Counted from the first letter of the stretch, positions 1-9,759 are shown. The stretch is DNA of 64,000 nt from Dorea longicatena (GCF_024168045.1 NZ_CP100126.1:1753501-1817500), one strand, 5' to 3'. The notes: generated by a model not told the origin, from the letters alone. Translations and numbers: made by a program.

Positions 1-96
1 CAGCTGGAACACAAGAAACACAAGGAAAAACGGCAAGATGAAGAGGTATCCCCATTTTGCGTAACTTACTTTCTTTTTCGTTGCTGTTGCCTTCAT
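1..96 (-). CDS. Sugar ABC transporter permease (partial, N-terminus only)
   Basis: The minus strand encodes 32 residues beginning MKATATKKKVSYAKWGYLFI and running off the left edge. A short basic cytoplasmic tail followed by a hydrophobic segment (about residues 16-32) is typical of the first membrane helix of MalF/UgpA-type permeases of carbohydrate ABC importers. AAAGGAGG sits six bases before the ATG. It lies downstream of a sugar-binding lipoprotein in the same direction, so it is probably the membrane subunit of that importer. Identity as permease is inferred from the N-terminus and context only. Confidence 0.75.
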   Translation of the reverse strand, partial: MKATATKKKVSYAKWGYLFILPFFLVFLVFQL

Positions 97-149
97 GTGC
101 ATCCTCCTTTCTTGCCGTATATAAAATATGAATATTCTTTGCATCTTTA

Positions 150-183
150 AGCAAAACAGAGTGGGCGATGATGCCCACCCTGT
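150..183 (-). terminator. Hairpin between binding-protein and permease genes
   Basis: On the minus strand an inverted repeat (ACAGGGTGGGC / GCCCACTCTGT, six-base loop) is followed by a short T-containing stretch. Such intergenic hairpins commonly act as partial terminators or 3' RNA stabilisers that give more binding protein than permease. The T-run is weak, so full termination is unlikely. Confidence 0.5.
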
Positions 184-195
184 CCGGTCTTACTG

Positions 196-1602
196 TTAGT
201 TAGATGGCCACTCAACTTTTTCCAGATTTGGATAAAGCTCTGTGATTGCCTTCTCAAAGTTCTTCTTAGCAGTATCTTCATCTACTTTGCCGTCGAAGTA
301 ATCTTTGAATGCAGCCTGAATCTTTTCGTTACATCCCTGATCGTATTTGCCTGCATTGCTCATATCGATCTTTTCAGCCTGTTCTGCGAAAAGTTTGATG
401 TGGTTCTGTCCACCGAGGAATGCTGAGCCATAATCCGGATCGTCAGCGATCTCTTTCATAGCTGATTTGTTATTTGTATAATCTTCTGTATCCAGTGTGA
501 TCTGTTTCATAATATCTTTGTCACATGTCAGTTTCTTCATGATATCAGCAACTTCGTCTTTGTTGTCTGTTCCTGTTGCTGCACAGATCCATGTTCCGCC
601 CCAGTAATATGGTTCCGGTCCCTGGCATACTGCGTAATCACCATAGATACCATTTCCGACTTCTTTCTCTCCGTCAGGATCTGCAAGGGAGTTGCCAAGA
701 AGTGTGAAGTTGATTCCCCATGTTGAATAGAAGAATCCGAATACCTTTCCTTCTGGTCCCTGATCTTTTGCCCATGCGTCATCCCACAGAGATGTCTTAT
801 TGTTATAACCTTTATCTGTAAATGTCTTGGTCTGGTCTACCCATTTCATAATGTTCTCATCAACTTTTACTGTCTTTCCATCTACCCAAGGAGCAGCTAC
901 GTTGTTCGAGAATGTACGGTATGCATCGTCATATCCGGATAACATCTTGTATCCTTTTTCATTTGCCTTTTCAGCAACTGCGTTGAACTTATCCCAGTCA
1001 GCAACTGCTGCCTGTACCTGTTCCGGATCGTCTGTTCCGAGAACATCTTTAGCAATGGAACGGCGGTATGCGAACAGTCCAGGTGTTGCCTGCCATGTCG
1101 TACCTTTCTGTGTTCCGTCTATAGTTACGATATCTTTTGTATACTGATACTGTTCGGACAGATCATCATCTGTAAGTCCAAGATCCTTGATATCCATTGT
1201 GTAATCAGAATCTACATATTTTAATGCGTAGTCTGCTTCGATCAGGAATATGTCAATCTTATCATCTGCGGATGCTTTCTCCTGATTCAGGAGAGCTTCA
1301 TCCAGTTTGTTCTGATAGTTGTTGTTCTCATTCGGATTAATCGTCCATTTTACAACGGTTCCGTCCTTTAATGTTGTTGTGGACTTATCCTTTGAAACTT
1401 TCTCCACTTCCGGATAGTAATCATTGAATCTGCTCTGGAATTCATCGTTCCAGCACCAGATGTTCAAGGTCTTGCCGGCATCGCCCGAACCTTCTTTTTT
1501 CGAACTGTCGCTTCCGCCGCTGCTGCCTCCGCATCCCGCAAGAGAAAGTGCCATGATAGATGCCAACGACATACTAATGAGTTTTTTTGTTCTTTTTTTC
1601 AT
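196..1602 (-). CDS. Sugar ABC transporter substrate-binding lipoprotein
   Basis: 468-residue extracellular solute-binding protein (family 1). The start chosen (MKKRTKKLI) has GGGAGG nine bases upstream; an in-frame ATG seven codons earlier has no site. Signal peptide with lipobox LAGC, predicted lipidated Cys24, then a Gly/Ser-rich linker and the mature domain (NIWCWNDEF...). It should capture a sugar or oligosaccharide outside the cell and deliver it to the permease encoded downstream. No ATPase gene is visible here, as is common where a shared MsmK-type ATPase is used. Next to a cellobiose phosphorylase, the likely ligand is cellobiose or cello-oligosaccharides (inference). Confidence 0.9.
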   Translation of the reverse strand: MKKRTKKLISMSLASIMALSLAGCGGSSGGSDSSKKEGSGDAGKTLNIWCWNDEFQSRFNDYYPEVEKVSKDKSTTTLKDGTVVKWTINPNENNNYQNKLDEALLNQEKASADDKIDIFLIEADYALKYVDSDYTMDIKDLGLTDDDLSEQYQYTKDIVTIDGTQKGTTWQATPGLFAYRRSIAKDVLGTDDPEQVQAAVADWDKFNAVAEKANEKGYKMLSGYDDAYRTFSNNVAAPWVDGKTVKVDENIMKWVDQTKTFTDKGYNNKTSLWDDAWAKDQGPEGKVFGFFYSTWGINFTLLGNSLADPDGEKEVGNGIYGDYAVCQGPEPYYWGGTWICAATGTDNKDEVADIMKKLTCDKDIMKQITLDTEDYTNNKSAMKEIADDPDYGSAFLGGQNHIKLFAEQAEKIDMSNAGKYDQGCNEKIQAAFKDYFDGKVDEDTAKKNFEKAITELYPNLEKVEWPSN

Positions 1603-1619
1603 AAAGATGTACCTCCCTT

Positions 1620-2627
1620 TCAAATTTGTTTTACACTTTTTCCTTCTATCAGCCGTCCTGTTACCATTATTTTCTCCGGTATGCTGGTCTTTGGATTCTC
1701 AATTACATCCACCAGTCTTCTTGCCGATTCTCTTCCGATCGCTTCTGCATCCTGATAATAAGTTGTCAGCTTCGGCCGCAACACCTCCGACAATGTAATT
1801 CCGTCATATCCTGTCACACTTACATCATCCGGAATGGAAAGCCCCATTCTCTCTAACTGATTCATCCCTCCAATGTAAGAAAAATCATCCGGATACATGA
1901 TCGCCGTCGGCGGATCGTCAAGCTGCATCAGATATTCTGTTGCCTTTGCGCTGGATTTCGGATCATGATACACCGCTTTTATAACATATTCTTCCGGAAC
2001 CTCTATTCCGTTCTGTTCACATCCCCTGTAGAATCCGGTCAGTCTCTTTTCTGTAACGGATGTATGCTCTCCATGGATGAATGCGATCTTGCGGTGTCCC
2101 TTTCCTGCCAGATAATTCACCAGACTGTATGTACCGTCAACATTATCCGACATGACACAGTTCAGATTATCCGCTGCGAAATCAATAGTAACAGTCGGGA
2201 TGTCGCTTCTCATCAGTTCGACGACTCCCGGATTGTAAAAATCTACGCTTGCTATTACCACTCCGTCACACTTGCGGTACCGGCAATGTTCGGCAAATGA
2301 TATCTTTTCACCTCCTATGTTCTGGCTGATAAATGTTATATCATACCCAAGCCGTTCTGCTTCTTCTTTCGTGCTGTTTAAGATTGCCGAGAAATATTCA
2401 TGTGTCAATCCACACATGGTATCATCTACGAACAGTACTCCGATATTATGTGAAATATTCGTCTTCAACTGTCTTGCTGCTGCATTCGGCATATAGTGCA
2501 TCTCCTGTGCCGTCCGCTTTACCAGCTCTATTGTCTCTTTACTGATATCTTCATAACCATTCAGTGCTTTACTGACGGTAGCCGGCGACACGTTGCAGCG
2601 TTTCGATATATCCTTGATCGTTACCAT
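1620..2627 (-). CDS. LacI-family transcriptional regulator
   Basis: 335 residues. The N-terminus MVTIKDISKRCNVSPATVSK is a classic LacI helix-turn-helix with hinge, followed by a periplasmic-binding-protein-like effector domain (about residues 60-330, including the FIHGEHTSVTEKRLTGF segment). It is the first gene of the regulator-binding protein-permease operon; its stop is only 17 bases before the binding-protein start. It most likely responds to the imported sugar and controls both this operon and the divergent phosphorylase gene: near-identical 17-bp sites occur downstream of both promoters. Confidence 0.93.
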   Translation of the reverse strand: MVTIKDISKRCNVSPATVSKALNGYEDISKETIELVKRTAQEMHYMPNAAARQLKTNISHNIGVLFVDDTMCGLTHEYFSAILNSTKEEAERLGYDITFISQNIGGEKISFAEHCRYRKCDGVVIASVDFYNPGVVELMRSDIPTVTIDFAADNLNCVMSDNVDGTYSLVNYLAGKGHRKIAFIHGEHTSVTEKRLTGFYRGCEQNGIEVPEEYVIKAVYHDPKSSAKATEYLMQLDDPPTAIMYPDDFSYIGGMNQLERMGLSIPDDVSVTGYDGITLSEVLRPKLTTYYQDAEAIGRESARRLVDVIENPKTSIPEKIMVTGRLIEGKSVKQI

Positions 2628-2659
2628 GCGTTTCCTCCTTTCCCGGTTTTCCGAACGTC

Positions 2660-2676
2660 CCGAATACGTTTTCGTA
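2660..2676 (-). promoter_or_regulatory. Candidate LacI operator, transporter-operon side
   Basis: On the minus strand the sequence TACGAAAACGTATTCGG matches the site at 2827-2843 at 15 of 17 positions. Its core TACG-AAAA-CGTA is an inverted repeat. It lies 5-6 bases downstream of the -10 box of the lacI operon, overlapping the expected start of transcription. Confidence 0.6.
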
Positions 2677-2681
2677 GTTTT

Positions 2682-2710
2682 ATAATAAATCGTCTACACA
2701 ATTTCGTCAA
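2682..2710 (-). promoter_or_regulatory. Promoter of lacI-transporter operon
   Basis: Minus-strand TTGACG (2710-2705), 17-base spacer, TATTAT (2687-2682). It fits the vegetative sigma-A consensus and is placed about 55 bases before the lacI start. Confidence 0.6.
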
Positions 2711-2786
2711 TCCTTTTAAATACACAATTTTTTCACATTTTTCTTGTGTATTTTGTACAAAGGTTATTTTTATATCATTATTTTTG

Positions 2787-2816
2787 TTTACATTTTGACC
2801 ATAAGACTCTTATAAT
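2787..2816 (+). promoter_or_regulatory. Promoter of cellobiose phosphorylase gene
   Basis: TTTACA (2787-2792), 18-base spacer, perfect TATAAT (2811-2816). Followed by the candidate operator at 2827-2843. Confidence 0.65.
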
Positions 2817-2826
2817 AAAAATAGAT

Positions 2827-2843
2827 TACGAAATCGTGTTCGG
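2827..2843 (+). promoter_or_regulatory. Candidate LacI operator, phosphorylase side
   Basis: TACGAAATCGTGTTCGG, with the perfect inverted core ACGA-AA-TCGT, starts about 11 bases after the -10 box. It matches the minus-strand site at 2660-2676 at 15 of 17 positions in the same orientation relative to transcription. Confidence 0.6.
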
Positions 2844-2871
2844 AATATTTTTATCAGAAAGGAGCTATCAT

Positions 2872-5325
2872 ATGAAATTCGGTTACTTTGATGATGTCAA
2901 CAAAGAATACGTCATCACCACACCTAAGACACCGCTGCCTTGGATCAATTATCTTGGTACTCAGGACTTTTTCAGCCTGATATCCAATACCGCCGGCGGC
3001 TATTCATTCTATAAAGATGCCAAGCTTCTCCGGCTGACGCGCTACCGTTATAACAACAGTCCGATGGATCAGAACGGGCGCTATTACTATATCAAAGAAG
3101 GAGATACCGTCTGGAATCCCGGATGGCAGCCGGTCCAGACACCGTTAGATTCTTACCAGTGCCGCCACGGACTCGGATATACCGTCTTTGAAAGTTCAAA
3201 GAACAGCCTGAATGCGAAGCTTCTTGCTTTCGTTCCCGTCCATGACAACTGTGAGATCAATCTTCTTACACTGACCAATTATACGGATGTGGAAAAAGAA
3301 TTCGATCTTTTCAGCTATATTGAATTCTGTCTCTGGAATGCAGCGGACGATTCTTCAAACTTCCAGAGGAATTTTTCTACGGGTGAAGTGGAGGTTGCCG
3401 GAAGTACCATTTATCACAAGACGGAATACCGGGAACGCCGCAATCATTACGCGGTATATTCGGTCAATCATCCGGTCAACGGATTTGATACTTCCAGAGA
3501 TGCCTTCATCGGACTGTATAACAGTCCTGCGGATCCGCAGGCAGTCAAAAAAGGCTCCTGCTCCGGCAGTATCGCACATGGATGGGCTCCTGTTGCGAGC
3601 CACCATATCCACCTGAAGCTAAGCCCCGGCGATTCGGTATCCCTGGTCTTTGTCCTGGGATACTGCGAGAATCCAAAGGATAAAAAGTTCAGTGCACCCG
3701 GTGTCATCAACAAAGAACCTGCCGACAGACTGCTTGCCAGATACCAGACAACGGAACAGGTAATGGCCGCATTTCAGGAATTAAAAGATTACTGGACAAC
3801 GCTTCTGTCCGCTTATACGATTCAGACAGAAGATGTCAGGCTGAACCGTATGGTGAATATATGGAACCAGTATCAGTGCATGGTTACATTTAACATGAGC
3901 CGCAGTGCAAGCTACTATGAGAGCGGTCTGGGACGCGGGATGGGATTCCGCGATTCCTGTCAGGATCTGCTTGGCTTTGTCCATCTGATCCCGGAACGCG
4001 CCCGCCAGCGTATCCTGGATATTGCAGCTACGCAATTTCCTGATGGAAGCGCTTATCACCAGTATCAGCCGCTCACCAAGCGCGGTAATATGGATGTCGG
4101 AAGCGGATTCAATGATGATCCTTTGTGGCTGATTGCGGGAACGGCTGCTTATCTTCGTGAGACAGGGGATTTTTCTATCCTTGAAGAACCTTGTACATTC
4201 GATAATGATGCGGGTAACACGGCTCCTTTGATGGAACATCTAAGACGGAGTTTTCAGTATACCGCAACCCACAAAGGTCCTCACGGACTGCCGCTCATCG
4301 GACGTGCAGACTGGAATGACTGTCTGAATCTGAACTGCTTTTCCGAAGAACCGGGTGAGAGTTTCCAGACGACAGGACCGAACGACGGACCGATAGCCGA
4401 AAGTGTATTCATCGCCGGTATGTTCGTAAAATACGGACGGGAATATGCAGAGATCTGTGATGCCCTCCGCCTGGACGACGAGCGGGATGCTGTATTAAAA
4501 GAAGTGGCTGCTATGGAAGAGACTGTTATGGATGCCGGCTGGGACGGAGACTGGTTCCTGCGTGCTTATGATGCTATGTCCAATCCGGTAGGAAGCAAGG
4601 TCTGCGAAGAAGGCCAGATCTTTATCGAACCACAGGGAATGTGTGTGATGGCCGGAATCGGCACGGATATTACGGAAGATGGAAGTCCGTCCGCTGCTGC
4701 CCGTGCGCTCAGAAGTGTGGAAGAACGCCTGGATACCAGATACGGCATTATCCTGCAGACTCCTGCTTATACAACCTATCATGTAGAACTTGGGGAGATC
4801 TCTTCTTACCCGCCGGGATATAAGGAAAATGCCGGAATCTTCTGCCATAATAATCCATGGATCAGCTGTGCCGAGACGGTTCTCGGTCATGGCAGCCGGG
4901 CTTTCGAGGTCTTCAAAAAGACCTGTCCTGCTTATCTGGAAGATCAGAGTGAGATCCGCAGGACCGAGCCGTATGTCTACTGTCAGATGATGGCCGGCCG
5001 GGATGCTCCGACTCACGGAGAAGGCAAGAACAGCTGGCTTACCGGAACAGCCGCCTGGACATTTACCTGTATCAGCCAGTATATTCTCGGTATCCAGCCG
5101 ACTTTACAGGGACTGTGTATCAATCCATGTATTCCGTCTGACTGGAGCGGCTATACCTGCCGCCGTACTTACCGTGGTGTCTCTTACGATATTACGATTG
5201 ATAACAGTGCACATGTAGAGTCCGGAGTCGCGTCTGTCACGGTTGACGGACAGCCGGTAACAGGAACTCTTATTCCGTTCGATGCCGGCAAGAAGACCTG
5301 TAAGGTAGAGGTTGTCTTAGGATAA
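2872..5325 (+). CDS. Cellobiose phosphorylase (GH94)
   Basis: 817 residues from the ATG preceded by AAAGGAG; a longer upstream reading is unsupported. Glycoside hydrolase family 94 architecture: N-terminal beta-sandwich, helical linker, (alpha/alpha)6 catalytic barrel and C-terminal jelly-roll. The catalytic Asp is expected at Asp483 in ADWNDCLN, a motif matching characterised cellobiose phosphorylases, and the following [20 protein letters not shown] also fits this subgroup. The intracellular enzyme splits cellobiose with phosphate into glucose 1-phosphate and glucose, saving one ATP. Divergent LacI-importer operon supports beta-glucoside use. Another disaccharide specificity within GH94 is possible but less likely. 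Confidence 0.92.
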   Translation: MKFGYFDDVNKEYVITTPKTPLPWINYLGTQDFFSLISNTAGGYSFYKDAKLLRLTRYRYNNSPMDQNGRYYYIKEGDTVWNPGWQPVQTPLDSYQCRHGLGYTVFESSKNSLNAKLLAFVPVHDNCEINLLTLTNYTDVEKEFDLFSYIEFCLWNAADDSSNFQRNFSTGEVEVAGSTIYHKTEYRERRNHYAVYSVNHPVNGFDTSRDAFIGLYNSPADPQAVKKGSCSGSIAHGWAPVASHHIHLKLSPGDSVSLVFVLGYCENPKDKKFSAPGVINKEPADRLLARYQTTEQVMAAFQELKDYWTTLLSAYTIQTEDVRLNRMVNIWNQYQCMVTFNMSRSASYYESGLGRGMGFRDSCQDLLGFVHLIPERARQRILDIAATQFPDGSAYHQYQPLTKRGNMDVGSGFNDDPLWLIAGTAAYLRETGDFSILEEPCTFDNDAGNTAPLMEHLRRSFQYTATHKGPHGLPLIGRADWNDCLNLNCFSEEPGESFQTTGPNDGPIAESVFIAGMFVKYGREYAEICDALRLDDERDAVLKEVAAMEETVMDAGWDGDWFLRAYDAMSNPVGSKVCEEGQIFIEPQGMCVMAGIGTDITEDGSPSAAARALRSVEERLDTRYGIILQTPAYTTYHVELGEISSYPPGYKENAGIFCHNNPWISCAETVLGHGSRAFEVFKKTCPAYLEDQSEIRRTEPYVYCQMMAGRDAPTHGEGKNSWLTGTAAWTFTCISQYILGIQPTLQGLCINPCIPSDWSGYTCRRTYRGVSYDITIDNSAHVESGVASVTVDGQPVTGTLIPFDAGKKTCKVEVVLG

Positions 5326-5330
5326 TTACA

Positions 5331-5410
5331 AAATACGCCATACAATATAGAAGCCTGCCGCAGGCATAATGCCTGCTGATCTGCTTCCTGTATTGTATGG
5401 CGTATTTTTT
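5331..5410. terminator. Bidirectional terminator
   Basis: A 17-base perfect inverted repeat (AAATACGCCATACAATA / TATTGTATGGCGTATTT) encloses a second small hairpin and ends with a T-run on the plus strand and an A-run complement on the minus side. It closes both the phosphorylase gene and the minus-strand operon ending in mscS. Confidence 0.85.
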
Positions 5411-5429
5411 TATATGCTTCGATATGTTT

Positions 5430-6323
5430 CTATGTGTTCTTCTGCATGTGTACAGTCATCTGCGGATATGGAATTTCGATACCGTTCTCATCCAGTAAAA
5501 GCTTGATCTCTTCGAGCAGTCTCCATCTGGTTTCCCAATATTCCTCATTCTTCACCCATGCACGGATTCCCAGTACAACCGCACTGTCTGCCAGCTCATG
5601 AACAAATACATTGATCTGTTCGTTCTTGATGATACATTCATCTTTGATCAGCAGATTTTCGATCACTGATTTTGCCTGTCGGATATCCGCATCATAAGAA
5701 ATAGCCACACGCAGATCCAGCTGCCTTTCATCTTTTGCCGTTGCATTGGTAATACTGTTGTTGGTCAGCATTCCATTCGGGATTACGATCGTCTTGTTAT
5801 CAATTGTACTGAGTTTGGTATAGAAGATCTGGATCTCTTTTACGGTTCCTTCTTTTCCGTTGGTATCCTCGATAATATAATCTCCGACTACAAACGGTTT
5901 TAATAAAAGGATCAGGACTCCGCCTGCAAAGTTCGAAAGGCTTCCCTGTAATGCAAGACCGATTGCCACACCACCGGATGCCAGTACTGCTGCTACGGAC
6001 GTTGTATCGAATCCAAGACTGGAGATCAGACTGAAGACAAGCAGGGCATACAGTCCATATTTTAGCAGGGAATCTACAAACTGCTCCACTCCTTTGTCTG
6101 CACCGGAGCGCTCAAAGGAACGTCTGACGATCTTCCGGATCCACCGGATCACCAGCCGGCCGATAAAGAATGCCACCAGTGCCGCCAGCACTTTCAATCC
6201 GAACGTGATCAGTCCCGGTATGCTGTCCTGTACATATTGTGTCAGCTGATTAACCTGTTTGACCGCTTCCTGGGTCGCATCGGTTACTTCCTGCGTCGTA
6301 TCTGCAATTGTTGTATCTGTCAT
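5430..6323 (-). CDS. mscS: MscS-family mechanosensitive ion channel
   Basis: 297 residues. N-terminal amphipathic stretch, a membrane helix (about residues 35-60), then the conserved MscS pore segment rich in Gly/Ala (VAAVLASGGVAIGLALQGSLSNFAGG) and the beta domain with PFVVGDYI. It opens under membrane tension to release solutes on hypo-osmotic shock. It is the last gene of a long minus-strand series, three bases after pgeF. Confidence 0.92.
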   Translation of the reverse strand: MTDTTIADTTQEVTDATQEAVKQVNQLTQYVQDSIPGLITFGLKVLAALVAFFIGRLVIRWIRKIVRRSFERSGADKGVEQFVDSLLKYGLYALLVFSLISSLGFDTTSVAAVLASGGVAIGLALQGSLSNFAGGVLILLLKPFVVGDYIIEDTNGKEGTVKEIQIFYTKLSTIDNKTIVIPNGMLTNNSITNATAKDERQLDLRVAISYDADIRQAKSVIENLLIKDECIIKNEQINVFVHELADSAVVLGIRAWVKNEEYWETRWRLLEEIKLLLDENGIEIPYPQMTVHMQKNT

Positions 6324-6326
6324 ATG

Positions 6327-7181
6327 TTATACTCCTCTTGTTGTCATCTGTTTCAGCGCAAGAAATGCGCTTACATTTCCCCTTTTATCTCCGGTAGTCC
6401 TGTGCGAGAACAGAATATCCGGATTGCAGTGTGTGCATACATTGGTTACCGCAATATGATCTTCGCGTATTCCGGCTTCTGTGAATATCCGTTCATTGGC
6501 ACGCCAGAGATCCAACTGGTATTTCCCGTTTTCTTTTTTATAAAACAGCTCCGGCCAGTACGCTTCGTCAAAGCTTTCCCGGAATTGCTGTATCACATCC
6601 CCGCTCACTTCATAGCAGTCCCGGCAGATGGACGGACCGATTGCCGCAATGATATCTTCCGGATCAGAGCCATATGTCTTCTGCATCAGTTCTATGGTAA
6701 CTTTTCCTATCTTACCGACGGTTCCTCGCCATCCGGAATGTGAAAGACCGATCGCCTTCTTCACCGGATCAACAAAATACAACGGCACACAGTCTGCGTA
6801 AAATGTAACCAGACAGATTCCCGGCACATCTGTGATCATTCCATCGGTCTCCTGAAAACGCTTTCCCCTGTCTCCGGCTTTTACTACCGCTACATTGGTC
6901 GTATGGGTCTGATTGGTGAATGTCATATCTTCCGGCTGTACACCGATGGCTCCGGCAATCCTTCTCTGATTCTCCCTGACATCTTCCGGATCGTCACCTC
7001 TGGTTGTACTGATATTCATCGTTGCCCAGCATCCTTTGCTGACACCGCCAAGTCTGGTCGAGAATCCATGATTCACGATTCCGGTCTCTTCCAGCATCGG
7101 ATAACTTAAGAACGGGACACCGTTCACTTCTTTTTCATCAAATATATGGTCCTGATTTTTATAATGTAAGCCCAGATTCAT
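6327..7181 (-). CDS. pgeF: PgeF/YfiH-family purine nucleoside phosphorylase-like (laccase-domain) protein
   Basis: 284 residues of the multicopper-polyphenol-oxidase-like (DUF152) family. Diagnostic segments are NQTHTTNVAVV, DGMITDVPGICLVTFYADCVPLYFVDP and GLSHSGWRGTVGKI, supplying the His/Cys/His metal site, and GPSICRDCYEV. Members act on purine nucleosides or edit peptidoglycan precursors (PgeF). Encoded between yraN and mscS in the same direction. Confidence 0.88.
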   Translation of the reverse strand: MNLGLHYKNQDHIFDEKEVNGVPFLSYPMLEETGIVNHGFSTRLGGVSKGCWATMNISTTRGDDPEDVRENQRRIAGAIGVQPEDMTFTNQTHTTNVAVVKAGDRGKRFQETDGMITDVPGICLVTFYADCVPLYFVDPVKKAIGLSHSGWRGTVGKIGKVTIELMQKTYGSDPEDIIAAIGPSICRDCYEVSGDVIQQFRESFDEAYWPELFYKKENGKYQLDLWRANERIFTEAGIREDHIAVTNVCTHCNPDILFSHRTTGDKRGNVSAFLALKQMTTRGV

Positions 7182-7214
7182 GCCATATTCATCCTTTCTG
7201 TTCCGGATCTCTTC

Positions 7215-7619
7215 CTATCCTGTATAATCAAATGCATTCCGGTAAAGTGTCACCTCATGATTCTCGATGCTCACCACATCGAATCTGCATGGTACCTCAT
7301 CGATTCCGTTGACCGTCATATAGCATAGTGCACTTTTGGAAATGGTTCTCTGTTTGGCTGGATTTACAGCCTCCGCCGGATGTCCTTTTTTATCTGAAGC
7401 GCGATATTTCACCTCACAGAAGACCAGATATCCCGCTTCTCTTGCTATAATATCAATCTCTCCGGTCTTACACCGGTAATTATACTCCAGGATCTCATAT
7501 CCTTCCTGCTCCAGATATGCACCGGCAAGCCGTTCATAATGGCTTCCGGTCTCCCGGTTATTCTTCCGTTCTCTTCCTGTATCTCCGGCCATAGTCCTCC
7601 CGTTCATTTTAGCAAACAT
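7215..7619 (-). CDS. YraN/UPF0102-family putative endonuclease
   Basis: Up to 134 residues with the restriction-endonuclease-like fold typical of UPF0102: G..YE..A..YL near the N-terminus, then GEIDIIAREAGYLVFCEVKYR, holding the D-ExK catalytic-type triad. Role uncertain in the family; often beside rnhB as here. The ATG at 7619 lacks a clear ribosome site; an internal ATG (MAGDTG) has GGGAGG but only three bases away, so the exact start is unsettled. Confidence 0.85.
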   Translation of the reverse strand: MFAKMNGRTMAGDTGRERKNNRETGSHYERLAGAYLEQEGYEILEYNYRCKTGEIDIIAREAGYLVFCEVKYRASDKKGHPAEAVNPAKQRTISKSALCYMTVNGIDEVPCRFDVVSIENHEVTLYRNAFDYTG

Positions 7620-7649
7620 TCTTACAACTTTGCTGTCTGTGATATATTT

Positions 7650-8309
7650 TTATATGTATTTTTTTATAAATGTCATTCTGTGGATCGGTGATGGTCCCAG
7701 TTCTTTCAGACCTTCAATATGCTTCTTCGTGCCATATCCTTTATTGGCAGCGAAATCATACCTCGGCATCACTGCATCATACTCTACCATCAGGCGGTCC
7801 CTGGTCACTTTGGCAATGATACTTGCCGCTGCAATGGACACACTTTTAGCATCTCCTTTGATGATCGGCACTTGCCGGATATCGACGCCCGGTATCGTCA
7901 CTGCATCGTTCAGAAGCAGATCCGGCTGTACCTTCAGGTTCCCTATCGCCATGCGCATCGCCTCATAAGTCGCCTGCAGGATATTGATCTCATCAATCCT
8001 TGCCGGACTTACGATCCCGATTCCTGTCGCCACTGCACGCTCCATGATCTCATTGTAAAGTGCCTCCCGTTTTTTTTCCGAAAGCTTTTTCGAATCATTC
8101 AGATACAGGATCGGATCATCTTTTGGCAGAATGACTGCTCCCGCTACCACCGGACCGGCAAATGGCCCGCGGCCGACTTCATCGATCCCACAGATATAGG
8201 TACAGTCGCTGTATTCTTTTTCATAGACGCTCATCGCTTCGGTACGCTCCAGTTCTTTCTGAAGCTTTTCCTGTTGTTTTTTCAGTTTTTCTTCTTCTCG
8301 TTTATTCAT
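7650..8309 (-). CDS. rnhB: Ribonuclease HII
   Basis: 219 residues. A charged N-terminal coiled-coil-like extension (about 35 residues, rich in Lys/Glu) precedes the RNase HII domain with GIDEVGRGPFAGPVVAGAV, the DSKKLSEKKR segment and KGDAKSVSIAAASIIAKVTRD. It removes ribonucleotides embedded in DNA. Its start overlaps the lepB gene upstream by eight bases, indicating translational coupling. Confidence 0.95.
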   Translation of the reverse strand: MNKREEEKLKKQQEKLQKELERTEAMSVYEKEYSDCTYICGIDEVGRGPFAGPVVAGAVILPKDDPILYLNDSKKLSEKKREALYNEIMERAVATGIGIVSPARIDEINILQATYEAMRMAIGNLKVQPDLLLNDAVTIPGVDIRQVPIIKGDAKSVSIAAASIIAKVTRDRLMVEYDAVMPRYDFAANKGYGTKKHIEGLKELGPSPIHRMTFIKKYI

Positions 8310-8871
8310 GTCGGATCACTCCTATATTGTCAAATGGATAGATACGCACCCAGGCTCTGCCAATCAGATCCTTCCGGGTCAGCACTCCTACCCCCGGATC
8401 TCTGCTGTCCATACTGTGATTACGATTATCTCCCATCACAAAGTATTCATCATCTCCCAGCGTAACCGGTTCTGCAGCCGTCTGCGGATCCTTGATCTTC
8501 TCCTTCCCATAGATATCACTGGTCAGGCGTTTTCCATCGATATACACATATCCGTCCCGGATCTGCACAGTCTCACCCGGCATTCCGATGATACGTTTGA
8601 TATAATATGTATCTTCTTCATATTTATACGGAAATACAATAATATCATAGCGTTTCGGATCCCGGAACCGGTAACTGATCTTATCAACGATCAGATTGTC
8701 TCCATCCTGTAATGTCGTCTCCATGGAAGATCCGCTTACCATCGTCCGCTGTCCGACAAAGGTGATGATCAGATAGGTCAGACCGATGATAAGCAGTATA
8801 TACACAAGCCATCCGCCGAGTTCCCCCAGGATGTCTCTTTCTTCTTCCTCTCTCTTTGAATGTCTGGACAT
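8302..8871 (-). CDS. lepB: Type I signal peptidase (first of two)
   Basis: 189 residues: short cytoplasmic tail, one membrane helix (about residues 20-40), and the serine-lysine protease domain. Nucleophile Ser49 in SGSSMETTL and general base Lys92 in YYIKRIIGMPGE are present, as are the GDNRNHSMDSRD box D/E motifs. It cleaves signal peptides of secreted proteins on the outer face of the membrane. A second copy lies at 9760-10419, with rbgA between. Confidence 0.94.
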   Translation of the reverse strand: MSRHSKREEEERDILGELGGWLVYILLIIGLTYLIITFVGQRTMVSGSSMETTLQDGDNLIVDKISYRFRDPKRYDIIVFPYKYEEDTYYIKRIIGMPGETVQIRDGYVYIDGKRLTSDIYGKEKIKDPQTAAEPVTLGDDEYFVMGDNRNHSMDSRDPGVGVLTRKDLIGRAWVRIYPFDNIGVIRHE

Positions 8872-8888
8872 ATTCGTGCGTGTCCTTT

Positions 8889-9737
8889 CTAATATGCATC
8901 CGGATATTCCAGAGTCAGTCTTCCCAGGCGTCCGTTACGGAAATCATCCATCAGAAGGACAGACGCTTTCTCTGTATCCAGTTCATTTCCGCGTACCAGG
9001 CAATGTCTGCTTTCAGCGATCCTTGCGATCATGCCGTATGGATCCGCATCTTCTTCTACGTTATATTTGCTCTCCAAAACTCCCGGATAATTCTTGTTCA
9101 TAAATGTCACAAGCTCTGCTGCCAGTTCTTCCGTCTGCAGGATCTCATCCTTGATCGAACCGATAAATGCAAGCTTAAGACCTACTGCCTGATCTTCGAA
9201 TCTTGGCCATAAGATTCCCGGTGTATCAAGAAGTTCTACATTCTTGTTCAGTCTGATCCACTGTTTTCCCTTGGTCACACCCGGCTTGTTGCCCGTCTTC
9301 GCACATGCTTTTCCTGCCAGTGCATTGATGAATGTTGACTTTCCGACATTCGGGATTCCTACTACCATGGCTCTGACCGGACGGTTCAGGATACCGCGCT
9401 TTCTGTCTCTTTCAATCTTTTCTTTACATGCTTCCTGGATCACGCCGTTGATAGACTTGATCCCCCCGCCTTTTTTAGAGTTCACTTTTACAACGGAGAA
9501 CCCTTTTTCGCGGAAATATTCCGACCAGGCATCGTTCCATTTATCTTCTGCCAGATCTGACTTGTTCAGAAGGATCAGCCTTGCTTTATTCTTTCCAAGT
9601 TCGTCAATGTCCGGGTTCCTGCTACTGATCGGTACTCTGGCATCAACCAGCTCAATGACCAGATCTATTAGTTTGATATTCTCCTGCATCATGCGTTTTG
9701 CTTTCGTCATGTGCCCTGGATACCATTGAAAATGCAT
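8889..9737 (-). CDS. rbgA: Ribosome biogenesis GTPase YlqF/RbgA
   Basis: 282 residues. Circularly permuted GTPase: the G4 motif LLNKSDLA comes first (near residue 56), then G1 GIPNVGKSTF and G3 DTPGI, followed by the C-terminal RNA-binding domain. Starts with the typical IQWYPGHM-like MHFQWYPGHMTKAKR. It completes late 50S subunit assembly. Placement near rplS and rnhB matches the Bacillus-type order. Confidence 0.95.
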   Translation of the reverse strand: MHFQWYPGHMTKAKRMMQENIKLIDLVIELVDARVPISSRNPDIDELGKNKARLILLNKSDLAEDKWNDAWSEYFREKGFSVVKVNSKKGGGIKSINGVIQEACKEKIERDRKRGILNRPVRAMVVGIPNVGKSTFINALAGKACAKTGNKPGVTKGKQWIRLNKNVELLDTPGILWPRFEDQAVGLKLAFIGSIKDEILQTEELAAELVTFMNKNYPGVLESKYNVEEDADPYGMIARIAESRHCLVRGNELDTEKASVLLMDDFRNGRLGRLTLEYPDAY

Positions 9738-9759
9738 ATCTTCGTTCTCCTCTTATCTA

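Noticed and set aside
5331..5410. Large palindrome considered as a third copy of the structured repeat
   Set aside because: It lacks the conserved AAACTCGGC loop and internal-loop motifs and ends in T-runs on both strands, so it is an ordinary bidirectional terminator.
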